In this document: piece by piece, positions 35,935-44,503 of the stretch | Position numbering within the stretch: the stretch's first letter is position 1 | Layout of the letters: every line of letters starts with the position of its first letter | Assembly (NCBI GenBank): GCA_942490995.1 | Contig: CALOBG010000070.1 | Coordinates: forward strand, 1 to 64,000 | Direction: 5' to 3' | From: UBA981 sp942490995 | GTDB lineage: Bacteria > Pseudomonadota > Gammaproteobacteria > Ga0077536 | DNA: 64,000 nucleotides | Made by a program: the position numbers and the translations under genes | Notes under the pieces: generated by a model | What the model was told of the DNA's origin: nothing | The model's database searches: none | Seen by the model: the letters and a program-made list of their open reading frames with translations, nothing else

Positions 35935-36765
35935 ATGCGTTTACCCGCCGATCTCGAAGCGACCGTCCGCACCGCGCTGGAGGAGGATGTCGGCAGCGGC
36001 GATGTCACCGCCACCCTGATCCCGGCCGCCCGCAACAGCCGTGCCGAGGTGCTGTGCCGGGAATCGGCGGTGCTCGCCGGAGGACCGTGGTTCGACCGCG
36101 TCTATGCGCTGCTGGACGCGCAGGTGACAGTTGACTGGGTGTGCGCCGAAGGCGACCGCGTGAGCCCCGGCAGCGTGGTGTGCACGCTGCACGGGTCGGC
36201 GCGCAGTATCGTCACCGGCGAGCGGACGGCGCTGAACTTTCTGCAGACCCTGTCCGCCACGGCCACCGTCACGCGCGCCTACGTGGACGCGCTCGGCGCT
36301 GCACAAACGCGCATTCTCGATACCCGTAAAACCATTCCCGGTCTGCGCGCGGCGCAGAAATACGCGGTGCGCTGCGGTGGCGGCGCCAACCACCGCATGG
36401 GCTTGTTCGACGCCGTTCTGATCAAAGAGAACCATATCGCCGCGGCCGGCTCCATCGCCGCGGCCGTCGCCGGCATCCGCACCAGTCACCCGCGCCTGCG
36501 CATCGAAGTCGAGGTCGAATCGCTGGCCGAACTGGAAAGCGCGCTGGCCGCAGGGGTGGACATGGTTCTGCTCGACAATTTTTCCGTCGCCGACATGCGC
36601 GCCGCGACCGCACTCGTGGCCGGACGCGCCAAGGTCGAGATCTCCGGCGGCATTGAGCTTGCAGAACTCGCCGAACTGGGCAGCGTCGGCGCCGACTTCA
36701 TCTCCGTCGGCGCACTGACCAAACACGTTCGCGCAATCGATTTCTCGATGCGCATCCAGGACTGA
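35935..36765 (+). CDS. nadC: Nicotinate-nucleotide pyrophosphorylase (quinolinate phosphoribosyltransferase)
   Basis: NAD biosynthesis enzyme converting quinolinate and PRPP to nicotinate mononucleotide. 276 aa. Recognised by EEDVGSGDVTATLIP, GERTALNFLQTLSATAT, ILDTRKTIPGLRAAQKYAVRCGGG and the C-terminal barrel VLLDNFSVAD, KVEISGGI and FISVGALTKH. Closely follows the symporter, and the methylene-H4MPT dehydrogenase gene begins 26 nt downstream. Confidence 0.96.
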   Translation: MRLPADLEATVRTALEEDVGSGDVTATLIPAARNSRAEVLCRESAVLAGGPWFDRVYALLDAQVTVDWVCAEGDRVSPGSVVCTLHGSARSIVTGERTALNFLQTLSATATVTRAYVDALGAAQTRILDTRKTIPGLRAAQKYAVRCGGGANHRMGLFDAVLIKENHIAAAGSIAAAVAGIRTSHPRLRIEVEVESLAELESALAAGVDMVLLDNFSVADMRAATALVAGRAKVEISGGIELAELAELGSVGADFISVGALTKHVRAIDFSMRIQD

Positions 36766-36791
36766 AGGACGCGCCGACCTAGGACCCGCTA

Positions 36792-37658
36792 ATGAAAAGA
36801 ATCCTGTTTCAGCTCGATACCGATCCGATCCCGAATACCTTCGATACCGTGGTCGCCTATGACGGCGGCGCCGATCACGTCTCGTGCCGCGGCAACGTCA
36901 AACCCAGTACCGTCGGTACCATGGTGGACGGCGCGGTGTTTACGCGCCCGCCGAAACAGAAAAAAAATACCGCGCTGTTCATTACCGGCAGCAATATGGG
37001 CGAAGGCGAGGCCGTGCTGGCCTCGATCCGGGACCATTTTTTCGCCGACTTCCGCGTCTCGGTAATGCTCGACAGCAACGGCAGCAACACCACCGCCGCG
37101 GCAGCCGTCGCCTATATCGGCAAACACCTCGATATCGCCGGCAAGCGCGCCGTGGTACTGGCCGGAACCGGCCCGGTCGGCCAGCGCGCCGGCGTCATGC
37201 TGGCCGAGGAAGGCGCCGAAGTGATCCTGACCTCACGGCGCATCGATCGCGCCGAAACGGCCTGTGAGGCGATGCGACGGCGCTTCAAGGTCGACCTCAA
37301 GCCGGCCGCCAGCGGCGATCCCACCGCGCTGCGCAAGGTGCTCGCTGGCGCCGATATTCTCCTCGCCACCGGCGCGGCCGGCGTGCAGCTGGTTCACGAA
37401 GCTGACTGGCGCGACCTCGACAAGCTCAAGTTCCTGCTCGACGCCAATGCCACGCCGCCGCTCGGTATCGAAGGCATCGACCTGATGGACCGCGCCACCG
37501 ACCGTCACGGCAAGCTGTGTTACGGCGCGATCGGATTCGGCTCGTTCAAGCTCGAAGTTCACCGCGCCTGCATCGCCAAGCTGTTCGAAGCGAATGACGT
37601 GGTCCTTGACGCGCCACAGATTTTTTCCCTGGCGAAAGCCATGATCGAAAACCGCTAG
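36792..37658 (+). CDS. NAD(P)-dependent methylenetetrahydromethanopterin dehydrogenase (MtdB-like)
   Basis: Oxidises methylene-H4MPT to methenyl-H4MPT in C1 metabolism, using NAD(P). 288 aa, full length. It has the N-terminal catalytic domain with MLDSNGSNTTAAAAVAYIG and a Rossmann domain VVLAGTGPVGQRAGVMLAEEG, and a C-terminal FLLDANATPPLGIEGID. No other H4MPT gene (mch, fhc, fae) lies nearby; the neighbours are nadC and an HMCES-family gene. Whether it serves formaldehyde oxidation here needs the rest of the genome. Confidence 0.88.
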   Translation: MKRILFQLDTDPIPNTFDTVVAYDGGADHVSCRGNVKPSTVGTMVDGAVFTRPPKQKKNTALFITGSNMGEGEAVLASIRDHFFADFRVSVMLDSNGSNTTAAAAVAYIGKHLDIAGKRAVVLAGTGPVGQRAGVMLAEEGAEVILTSRRIDRAETACEAMRRRFKVDLKPAASGDPTALRKVLAGADILLATGAAGVQLVHEADWRDLDKLKFLLDANATPPLGIEGIDLMDRATDRHGKLCYGAIGFGSFKLEVHRACIAKLFEANDVVLDAPQIFSLAKAMIENR

Positions 37659-37679
37659 CCGGCCCCCAGGAACGGCACC

Positions 37680-38351
37680 ATGTGCGGTCGATATACCTTG
37701 TTCAGCGAACCGGCCGCGCTGGCCGAGCAGTTTGGCGTAGCCATCCCCGCGCCCTACGCGCCACGCTACAACATCGCACCCTCACAACCGGTGCTGGTGG
37801 TGCGCAGCGAAAACGATGCGCGCCACAGTGCCCTGCTCGACTGGGGGCTGCTACCGTCGTGGTCAAAAGACCCGCGTGGCAGCCGCCGCCCGATCAATGC
37901 GCGTGCCGAAACCGTAGCCGAAAAACCTTCTTTCCGGACCGCTTTCCGCCGGCGCCGCTGCCTGGTTCCGGCCGATGGCTACTACGAATGGTCAAGCAGC
38001 GGCGGCGCCAAGCAACCGTGGTTCATCCGGCGTACCGATCAACGCTGTTTCGCCATTGCCGGTCTGTGGGAATACTGGCAGCGCGACGGCGCGGTGATCG
38101 AAAGCTGCTGCCTGCTGACCTGTGCGGCCAATCCGCGCGTGGCCGGTATCCACCATCGCATGCCGGTGATTATCGAACCGTCGGCGTACGCAACCTGGCT
38201 GGGTGAAGTCGACGAACCCGCCGCGCTGGCGCGCCTGCTGAGTGCTGCCGACGATGACGCGCTGACCATGCAAGCGGTCAGCAAACGGGTAAATTCCCCG
38301 GCCAATGATGGCCCTGAATGTATTCAGCCCGAGGCGCACTCCGCTGACTGA
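37680..38351 (+). CDS. yedK: HMCES/YedK abasic-site processing protein (SRAP)
   Basis: A 223-aa SOS response-associated peptidase family protein that forms a covalent link with abasic sites in ssDNA through its N-terminal Cys. Hallmarks: MCGRYTLF at the start, INARAETVAEKPSFRTAF, CLVPADGYYEW, and HHRMPVII. Its 3' end overlaps the next gene by 47 nt. Confidence 0.95.
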   Translation: MCGRYTLFSEPAALAEQFGVAIPAPYAPRYNIAPSQPVLVVRSENDARHSALLDWGLLPSWSKDPRGSRRPINARAETVAEKPSFRTAFRRRRCLVPADGYYEWSSSGGAKQPWFIRRTDQRCFAIAGLWEYWQRDGAVIESCCLLTCAANPRVAGIHHRMPVIIEPSAYATWLGEVDEPAALARLLSAADDDALTMQAVSKRVNSPANDGPECIQPEAHSAD

Positions 38352-39387
38352 GCGGAGCGGGCATCGCTGCACCGGGCTGCGTGTGCTCGGCGTGCTGCTG
38401 GTTGGCACAGCATTGCCGCTGTTCGGCAGCGAACCGGGCGGCCAGATCGGCGACGCTCATCGCGCACTTCTCGACCCCGATGCGGGCGTTCGAGAAGTGG
38501 CCCGGGCGACCCTTACCGAGCTTGCCGAAGCGGGTCATGCGGCGGCGGCAAACGTACTCGCCAGCGCGCGTTACAGTGGCCGCGGACTGCCACGCGACCT
38601 GGCCGCCGCGCGCCGCTGGTGGCGGCACGGCGCCGAACTCGGTGACGCCGAGGCGGCCTACAATATCGGCGTGCTGCTGCTCGCTGAACCCGACCAGGAT
38701 TCCGCCGCGCACCGCTGGTTGCGGGTCGCCGCCGAGCAGAACCATGCGCTGGCGTGTTTCGCGCTCGGCACCGCGGTGGCGGAAAACCGCCTCGATGAGG
38801 ATTTGAGCGTGGCGCTGACATGGCTCGAATGCGCTGCGCGCAGCGGTTACGCGCCCGCCCAGTACAACCTCGCAAGCCTGCTCGCTCGACACGGCGACAG
38901 CGACGGCGCGAAGCGATGGTTCGGCGCCGCGGCCGCGACGTTTGCCCCGGCCGCGAACGCGCTGCGCGATTTCGCGCCGGCGCCCGCGCTCGACGTCTCA
39001 CTGCCGACTCCCGCGACCTCGGCGACCGCATTGCAACCGACACCCGCGGCGGCCTCGCGCGAACCTCGCGATCGCGACTGGGTCTTAAGTCGCCCGCCCG
39101 ACAACTACACCATCCAGGTTGCCGCCGGCAGCAGCGAGCAGGCCCTGCAGGCGATGCTGGCGCGCTATCTCAGCGGCGTCGAAGCGGCGTGTTTTCTGCA
39201 CCGACCGGCTGCGCGTGAGCCGTGGAGCGTGGTGGTCGGTTCATTTCCGGATCGCGCCGCAGCCGAGCTTGCACTGACTGATCTGCCGCCCGCCATCCAG
39301 CGCAATCAACCCTGGATCCGGCGCTTCGCCACGCTCCACGCTGAACTCACCGCCCCCGCGCCTGACGCCATCCGGGTCGTGCACTAA
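38305..39387 (+). CDS. Sel1-repeat and SPOR-domain exported protein
   Basis: About 360 aa. A hydrophobic N-terminus (LRVLGVLLVGTALPLFGS) looks like a signal sequence; the true start may be a later GTG such as 38383, which would remove the overlap with yedK. The middle has Sel1/TPR-like repeats (ASARYSGRGLPRDLAAARRW, GAELGDAEAAYNIGVLL). A Pro/Ala linker precedes a C-terminal SPOR-like domain (NYTIQVAAGSSEQALQAM and WSVVVGSFPDRAAAELAL), which typically binds denuded septal peptidoglycan. Confidence 0.8.
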   Translation: MMALNVFSPRRTPLTERSGHRCTGLRVLGVLLVGTALPLFGSEPGGQIGDAHRALLDPDAGVREVARATLTELAEAGHAAAANVLASARYSGRGLPRDLAAARRWWRHGAELGDAEAAYNIGVLLLAEPDQDSAAHRWLRVAAEQNHALACFALGTAVAENRLDEDLSVALTWLECAARSGYAPAQYNLASLLARHGDSDGAKRWFGAAAATFAPAANALRDFAPAPALDVSLPTPATSATALQPTPAAASREPRDRDWVLSRPPDNYTIQVAAGSSEQALQAMLARYLSGVEAACFLHRPAAREPWSVVVGSFPDRAAAELALTDLPPAIQRNQPWIRRFATLHAELTAPAPDAIRVVH

Positions 39388-39416
39388 GGTGGTATGATTC
39401 CGGCCCACGCCCTCAA

Positions 39417-40172
39417 GTGAAACATGCCCCGGAGATGTCCCGATTCGAGGAGATTCTTACCGCGCGCAGCGAAGATTTGCTGAAGACGCTGTACAGATCG
39501 GCGTCCGGGCAGGGAGAACGCGCCCAGACCGGACCGGGGCGCGCGCGGCAGGTGGCCGGCAACCTTGGGCTGACCTATCCACAGCTGGTCTGCGCGGTAG
39601 GCTTCAACCGCAGCATCGAAGAACTCTACGATGTCATCGCGGTACTCGGTTTCGAGTCCTACGACGCCCTCGCGCGCGAGCGTAACCTCGCCTTCACCAA
39701 CGACATCTACGAACAACTCGGGGTCAAGGACGTGCTGGCGATTTATGCGCATGTTGCCAAAGCGCTGCCGATGCTCGAGGTCATCCAGCATCTCCTGCAC
39801 AAACGCCTGGTCAAAATCGAGGAGCGCATCGAACAGACCGTCAATTCGGTGTTCATCGAACGCTACAAGAAGGAAATGCGCGCGATCTACAACGACGGCG
39901 TGGCTCAGATCGATTTCGCCGAGAAGCGCCTGTCGATCGCACACAGCGGCTTCCGGGCGCTGCTCAACGAAGTTGCCCTGATCGTCGAAAGCCGTTTGAT
40001 CCCGGTGGGCGACATTTTTTTTCGAGAATCGATCCTGCCGGAAGAAAAACGGCGCCTGATCATCCGCGGCCTGATCCCGCGTGATCTCGTCGTGTCGCGT
40101 CTCGCCGACGAAAAGATCCCCGCGCAGGAACGCCACGTACTCGAAGACCAGCTCAAGCTGCTCGACGCGTGA
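39417..40172 (+). CDS. Unrecognised protein, first of a tandem paralogous pair
   Basis: A 251-aa soluble, mainly helical protein with no signal peptide or membrane segment. I do not recognise the family. A conserved core is shared with the gene 50 nt downstream: LVCAVGFNRSIEELYDV, VLGFESYDALARERNLAFTN and the C-terminal VGDIFFRESILPEEKRRL. The start is ATG 39417. The pattern of shared and diverged segments suggests a gene duplication with the pair kept together, possibly as heteromeric partners. Confidence 0.75.
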   Translation: MKHAPEMSRFEEILTARSEDLLKTLYRSASGQGERAQTGPGRARQVAGNLGLTYPQLVCAVGFNRSIEELYDVIAVLGFESYDALARERNLAFTNDIYEQLGVKDVLAIYAHVAKALPMLEVIQHLLHKRLVKIEERIEQTVNSVFIERYKKEMRAIYNDGVAQIDFAEKRLSIAHSGFRALLNEVALIVESRLIPVGDIFFRESILPEEKRRLIIRGLIPRDLVVSRLADEKIPAQERHVLEDQLKLLDA

Positions 40173-40221
40173 GCGCGCTTTTCATCGATTTCGCACCTAT
40201 GCCCGCCAAGCAGGCCTGAGT

Positions 40222-40938
40222 ATGCCAACTTTTCGCGACATCCTGACCGCGAGCGATGCCGCTCTGGTTAAGTATTTTTATAAAGTCAAAGCGAGTAAAG
40301 ACCCGGATTTCATCAAGCAGATCAGTCATGCCGCGGCCCAGTTGAACCTGAACCATACCCAACTGGTCTGTGCACTGGGTTTCAATCGCAATATTCGCGA
40401 TCTTACCGACGTCCTCTCGGTAGTCGGATTCTCCTCCTACAAACTGCTCGTCGCCCGTCGCAACGAACTGTTCGTCAACGACACTTATCGGCGCCTCGAC
40501 ATTGAAAACGTTATCGACATCTACGCCGCTCACGTCGCCGATGATGAAATTCTCGAGACTCTCCGCGAGCTGGTCATACAGCGGCTCGGCAGGATCGAAA
40601 GCAAATTGGCCGAGGCTGACGATGCGGCAACCATGATCAGCTACAAAATGGAGGTCCATTCCATTTACACCAGCGGCATCGCCAATGCCGAATTCGTGAC
40701 GCGCCGCATGGAACTGCCGATCGGCGACCTGCGCGTAAGGATCGGTGAAATGCAGATGGTCGCTGACGGCCAGATCGTGCCACCCGGCAATCTGTTTTTC
40801 TCCGACTACGTCATGCCGGCGGAAAAACGCCAGCTTATCGAAAGCGGCGCCATCAGCCAGGCGATGGTGAACAATCGCCTGAAGAACAACGAAATCTCGG
40901 AAGACGAACGCCAGATGCTGGAAGATTTCGCCGGCTGA
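40222..40938 (+). CDS. Unrecognised protein, second of a tandem paralogous pair
   Basis: A 238-aa helical protein, clear paralogue of the upstream gene (LVCALGFNRNIRDLTDVLSV, VGFSSYKLLVARRNELFVND, PPGNLFFSDYVMPAEKRQL). ATG 40222 is chosen since homology starts there. No catalytic motif is evident. It ends about 50 nt before the stop of convergent ppsA. Confidence 0.75.
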   Translation: MPTFRDILTASDAALVKYFYKVKASKDPDFIKQISHAAAQLNLNHTQLVCALGFNRNIRDLTDVLSVVGFSSYKLLVARRNELFVNDTYRRLDIENVIDIYAAHVADDEILETLRELVIQRLGRIESKLAEADDAATMISYKMEVHSIYTSGIANAEFVTRRMELPIGDLRVRIGEMQMVADGQIVPPGNLFFSDYVMPAEKRQLIESGAISQAMVNNRLKNNEISEDERQMLEDFAG

Positions 40939-40990
40939 ATGCCGGTGCGCGACCCGCACGCCGCGAATAGCGTACGAAGTTTTCGCAATT

Positions 40991-43375
40991 CTATTTAGCT
41001 GGTACTCCGCCGCGCTTGGCCAGGTCGAGCCAGGTCTCGACGACGGTGTCCGGGTTCAGCGAAATGCTCTCGATACCCTGCGCCAGCAGCCACTCCGCGA
41101 GGTCTTCATGATCGGACGGACCCTGACCGCAGATGCCGATGTATTTGCCCGCTTCGCGACAGGCGGTGATCGCCTGCTTCATCAGGATCTTGACCGCCTC
41201 GTTACGCTCGTCGAAACGTTCCGCGACCAGCCCGGAATCGCGGTCCAGGCCGAGCGTGAGCTGGGTCAGATCGTTCGAGCCGATGGAGAAACCGTCGAAA
41301 TACTCGAGAAACTGCGCGGCCAGCAGCGCATTGGACGGCAGTTCACACATCATCACCACACGCAGCTCATTTTCGCCGCGGGCCAGACCGTTGGCCGCCA
41401 GCAGTTGCATGACTTCTGCCGCTTCGTCGACAGTGCGCACGAATGGCACCATGACCTGCACATTGCTGAGGCCCATTTCGTTGCGCACGTAGCGCAAAGC
41501 TTCACATTCCATTTCGAAGCAGCTGCGAAAGGATGACGATATATAACGCGACGCACCACGGAAACCCAGCATCGGGTTTTCTTCGTCCGGCTCGTAGCGC
41601 AGACCGCCGATCAGATTGGCATATTCGTTGGACTTGAAATCGGACAGACGGACGATCACCGGTTCGGGCGCAAACGCCGCGGCCAGGGTCGCAATACCCT
41701 CGACCAGGCGCCGTACAAAAAATTCGCGCGGACTGGCATACGCGGTGATCCGCGGTGCGATCTGGGCCTGCAGATCGACCGGTAAAGTGTCGTATTCGAG
41801 CAGCGCGCGCGGGTGGATGCCGATCATGCGATTGATGATGAATTCCAGGCGCGCCAGCCCGATACCGCAATGCGGCAGGCTGGCGAAGGCGAACGCGCGG
41901 TCCGGGTTGCCGACGTTCATCATGATCTTGACGCCGACTTCAGGCATTTCGTCGAGTCTGATCTCGCGGTGCTCGAATTCGAGCTCGCCGGCGTAAACAA
42001 AACCGGTATCACCGGCGGCGCAGGACACCGTGACCGCGTCGCCGTCGCTGACCGTGGCCGTGGCGTCGCCGCAACCGACGATCGCCGGCACGCCGAGTTC
42101 ACGGGCAATTATGGCCGCGTGACAGGTGCGACCACCGCGGTTGGTGACGATCGCCGCGGCCCGTTTCATGACCGGTTCCCAGTCCGGGTCGGTCATATCG
42201 GTGACCAGGACCTCACCCTCACGCAGGCTGTCCATATCCTCTACGTTCATGATCACGCGCGCCGTGCCGGCGCCGATTTTCTGGCCGATACTACGGCCCT
42301 CGGCAAGGACCTCACCGGTGGCCTTGAGCTGGTAGCGATCGATGACCTGGCCGGCGCGGCTGCGCACCGTTTCGGGGCGCGCCTGGACGATATAAATCTC
42401 GCCGTTGGTACCGTCCTTGGCCCACTCGATATCCATCGGCCGGCCGTAGTGGGCCTCGATTTCCATGGCGATACGTGCGAGCTGCTGGACGTCGTCATCG
42501 TTGATACAGAACTGTCCGCGGCGCGCCTCGTCGACCTCGGTGGTCAGCACCGACTCCGACGCGGTCGCAGCATGTTCGGCGTAGATCATCTGCAGGTGTT
42601 TGCTGCCGAGGTTACGGCGCAGCACCGCCATATTGCCGGCCGCAATCCCCGGCTTGTAGACGTAAAACTCGTCCGGATTGACCGCGCCCTGGACAACCAT
42701 TTCACCGAGCCCGTAGCTCGCGGTGATAAATACCACGTCGCGAAAACCGGATTCGGTATCGAGCGTGAACATCACGCCACTGGCGCCGACATCGCTGCGC
42801 ACCATGCGCTGGATCCCGGCCGACAAGGCAACCTGGTGGTGATCGAAGCCGTGGTGTTCTCGATAGGAAATGGCGCGGTCGTTGAACAGCGAGGCGTAAA
42901 CGTCCTTGATCCGGCGGCTGACCGCGTCGATACCGCTGACGTTCAGAAACGTTTCCTGCTGGCCGGCGAAGGACGCGGTCGGCAGGTCTTCAGCGGTCGC
43001 CGATGAACGCACCGCGACGGAGAAGTCCGCGCCGCTGCCATTGGTCATCGCGGCGTAGGCGTCTTCGATGCCGGTCTGCAGCGGGGCGGGAAACGGCGTC
43101 TCGACGACCCAGCGACGGATCTCGGCGCCGGCGCGGGTCAGCTCGGCGACATCGTCGACGTCGAGACGGTCGAGGCGCGCCTTGATTTTCTGATCGAGGC
43201 CACCGTGGGCAAGGAATTCACGAAACGCGTCGGCGGTGGTGGCGAATCCGCCGGGCACCTGCACGCCGGCAGCCTCGAGATGCCTGATCATTTCGCCGAG
43301 CGAGGCATTCTTGCCGCCGACGCTGTTGACATCGTCCATGCCCACGGCACTTAGTGACACGATATAATCGTTCAT
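40991..43375 (-). CDS. ppsA: Phosphoenolpyruvate synthase
   Basis: Gluconeogenic enzyme making PEP from pyruvate and ATP. 794 aa, standard. N-terminal ATP-grasp start (SVGGKNASLGEMI), swivelling domain with phospho-His in GGRTCHAAIIARELG, and C-terminal PEP-binding barrel (SIGSNDLTQLTLG and GQGPSDHEDLAEWL). Divergent from ppsR, its kinase/phosphorylase regulator, with 114 nt between starts that should hold both promoters. Confidence 0.97.
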   Translation of the reverse strand: MNDYIVSLSAVGMDDVNSVGGKNASLGEMIRHLEAAGVQVPGGFATTADAFREFLAHGGLDQKIKARLDRLDVDDVAELTRAGAEIRRWVVETPFPAPLQTGIEDAYAAMTNGSGADFSVAVRSSATAEDLPTASFAGQQETFLNVSGIDAVSRRIKDVYASLFNDRAISYREHHGFDHHQVALSAGIQRMVRSDVGASGVMFTLDTESGFRDVVFITASYGLGEMVVQGAVNPDEFYVYKPGIAAGNMAVLRRNLGSKHLQMIYAEHAATASESVLTTEVDEARRGQFCINDDDVQQLARIAMEIEAHYGRPMDIEWAKDGTNGEIYIVQARPETVRSRAGQVIDRYQLKATGEVLAEGRSIGQKIGAGTARVIMNVEDMDSLREGEVLVTDMTDPDWEPVMKRAAAIVTNRGGRTCHAAIIARELGVPAIVGCGDATATVSDGDAVTVSCAAGDTGFVYAGELEFEHREIRLDEMPEVGVKIMMNVGNPDRAFAFASLPHCGIGLARLEFIINRMIGIHPRALLEYDTLPVDLQAQIAPRITAYASPREFFVRRLVEGIATLAAAFAPEPVIVRLSDFKSNEYANLIGGLRYEPDEENPMLGFRGASRYISSSFRSCFEMECEALRYVRNEMGLSNVQVMVPFVRTVDEAAEVMQLLAANGLARGENELRVVMMCELPSNALLAAQFLEYFDGFSIGSNDLTQLTLGLDRDSGLVAERFDERNEAVKILMKQAITACREAGKYIGICGQGPSDHEDLAEWLLAQGIESISLNPDTVVETWLDLAKRGGVPAK

Positions 43376-43489
43376 GAGTCTGTATTTGATCCTTGAAGCC
43401 CTTGAATCCGGAGGCCGTACTGTGACCGGCCGCGTCCGGGATGCTGCAGGCCGGGGATTGTACCCGAGTCACACGGCAGCCCGTAAGTT

Positions 43490-44296
43490 ATGAAACGCCG
43501 CGTATTTTTTGTCTCCGACCGCACCGGGATCACCGCCGAAATGCTCGGCGCCAGCCTGCTCACGCAGTTTCCGGACTGCGAATTCCAGCGCACCAACATA
43601 CCGTTCGTGACCAACGAACTGGCCGCGCAGAGTGCGGTAGCCACCATCAACAAGGCCGCGGCTACCAGTGACGGCCCGCCGCTGGTGTTCAGCACCCTGA
43701 CCGACCCCGCGGTGCAGAAAATCATCGCCGCCAGCAGTCCCTGTGTATTCGACCTGTTCGGCACTTTTATTGAGCCGCTCGAGGCAGCGCTGAAGTGCGA
43801 GTCCTCGCACACGGCCGGGCGCATGCACGGCATCGGCGACGCCAGTGTCTACGAAAACCGGGTCCACGCCCTCAACTTCACCTTAGGCCATGACGACGGT
43901 TTGAGTCCGCGCGATCTCAATGATGCCGACATCGTCCTGCTCGGGGTATCGCGTTGTGGCAAAACCCCAACCTGCCTTTATCTCGCTATGCACTATTCAC
44001 TCAAGGCCGCCAACTACCCGCTGACCGACGATGATTTTGATGACGTCGCGCTGCCGAAAATCCTGCGCCCGGTGCGCGACAAGCTGTACGGGCTGACCAT
44101 CGTTCCGGACCAGCTCAGCCGCATCCGCCGGGAACGTCGCTCGCACGGCGATTACTCGACCCTGCAGCGCTGCCGCGCCGAAGTCGCCCAGGCCGAGGCC
44201 CTGTTCCGGGCTGACAACATTCAGTTCATCGACACCACCACGGTATCGATTGAAGAAATTGCTGCCACTATCGTGCGCGACATGGGCCTGCACTGA
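43490..44296 (+). CDS. ppsR: PEP synthetase regulatory protein PpsR (DUF299 kinase/phosphotransferase)
   Basis: Bifunctional ADP-dependent Thr kinase and Pi-dependent pyrophosphorylase that switches PEP synthase off and on. 268 aa. The start VFFVSDRTGITAEMLG, the Thr/His region SSHTAGRMHGI, and P-loop GVSRCGKTPTCLYLA are all present. Divergent to ppsA as usual. Its stop codon lies inside the left arm of the large inverted repeat that follows. Confidence 0.95.
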   Translation: MKRRVFFVSDRTGITAEMLGASLLTQFPDCEFQRTNIPFVTNELAAQSAVATINKAAATSDGPPLVFSTLTDPAVQKIIAASSPCVFDLFGTFIEPLEAALKCESSHTAGRMHGIGDASVYENRVHALNFTLGHDDGLSPRDLNDADIVLLGVSRCGKTPTCLYLAMHYSLKAANYPLTDDDFDDVALPKILRPVRDKLYGLTIVPDQLSRIRRERRSHGDYSTLQRCRAEVAQAEALFRADNIQFIDTTTVSIEEIAATIVRDMGLH

Positions 44297-44503
44297 ATAA
44301 GTGTGCGGAATAATCGGACCCGCAGGCGCTGGTGGCGTGCGGGTCGCGCGTCAGGCGGCCTCGAGCGCAAGCGGGCCATGGATGGTTTAGCGCAGCGCGA
44401 GGGCAGTGAGACCGTGCACGGATGCACGGTCGAACGCTAGCCTGACGCGCGACCCGCACGCCGCTGGCGCCCGCCTTTCGCACTATTTCGCACACTTATT
44501 CAG
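44293..44503. repeat. 211-bp inverted repeat between convergent genes
   Basis: Outer arms 44293-44307 and 44489-44503 are perfect 15-bp complements and each contains the stop codon of its flanking gene. Inner arms 44334-44356 and 44440-44462 are perfect 23-bp complements. The arms are also similar in the interval between, giving imperfect arms of about 65 nt. The centre has a third hairpin, ACCGTGCA-CGGA-TGCACGGT (44411-44430). No convincing reading frame is present. It may act as a bidirectional terminator, or be an inserted palindromic element. Confidence 0.85.

Noticed and set aside
41813..43006. 397-aa plus-strand open frame inside ppsA
   Set aside because: Antisense to PEP synthase with an intact phospho-His motif.
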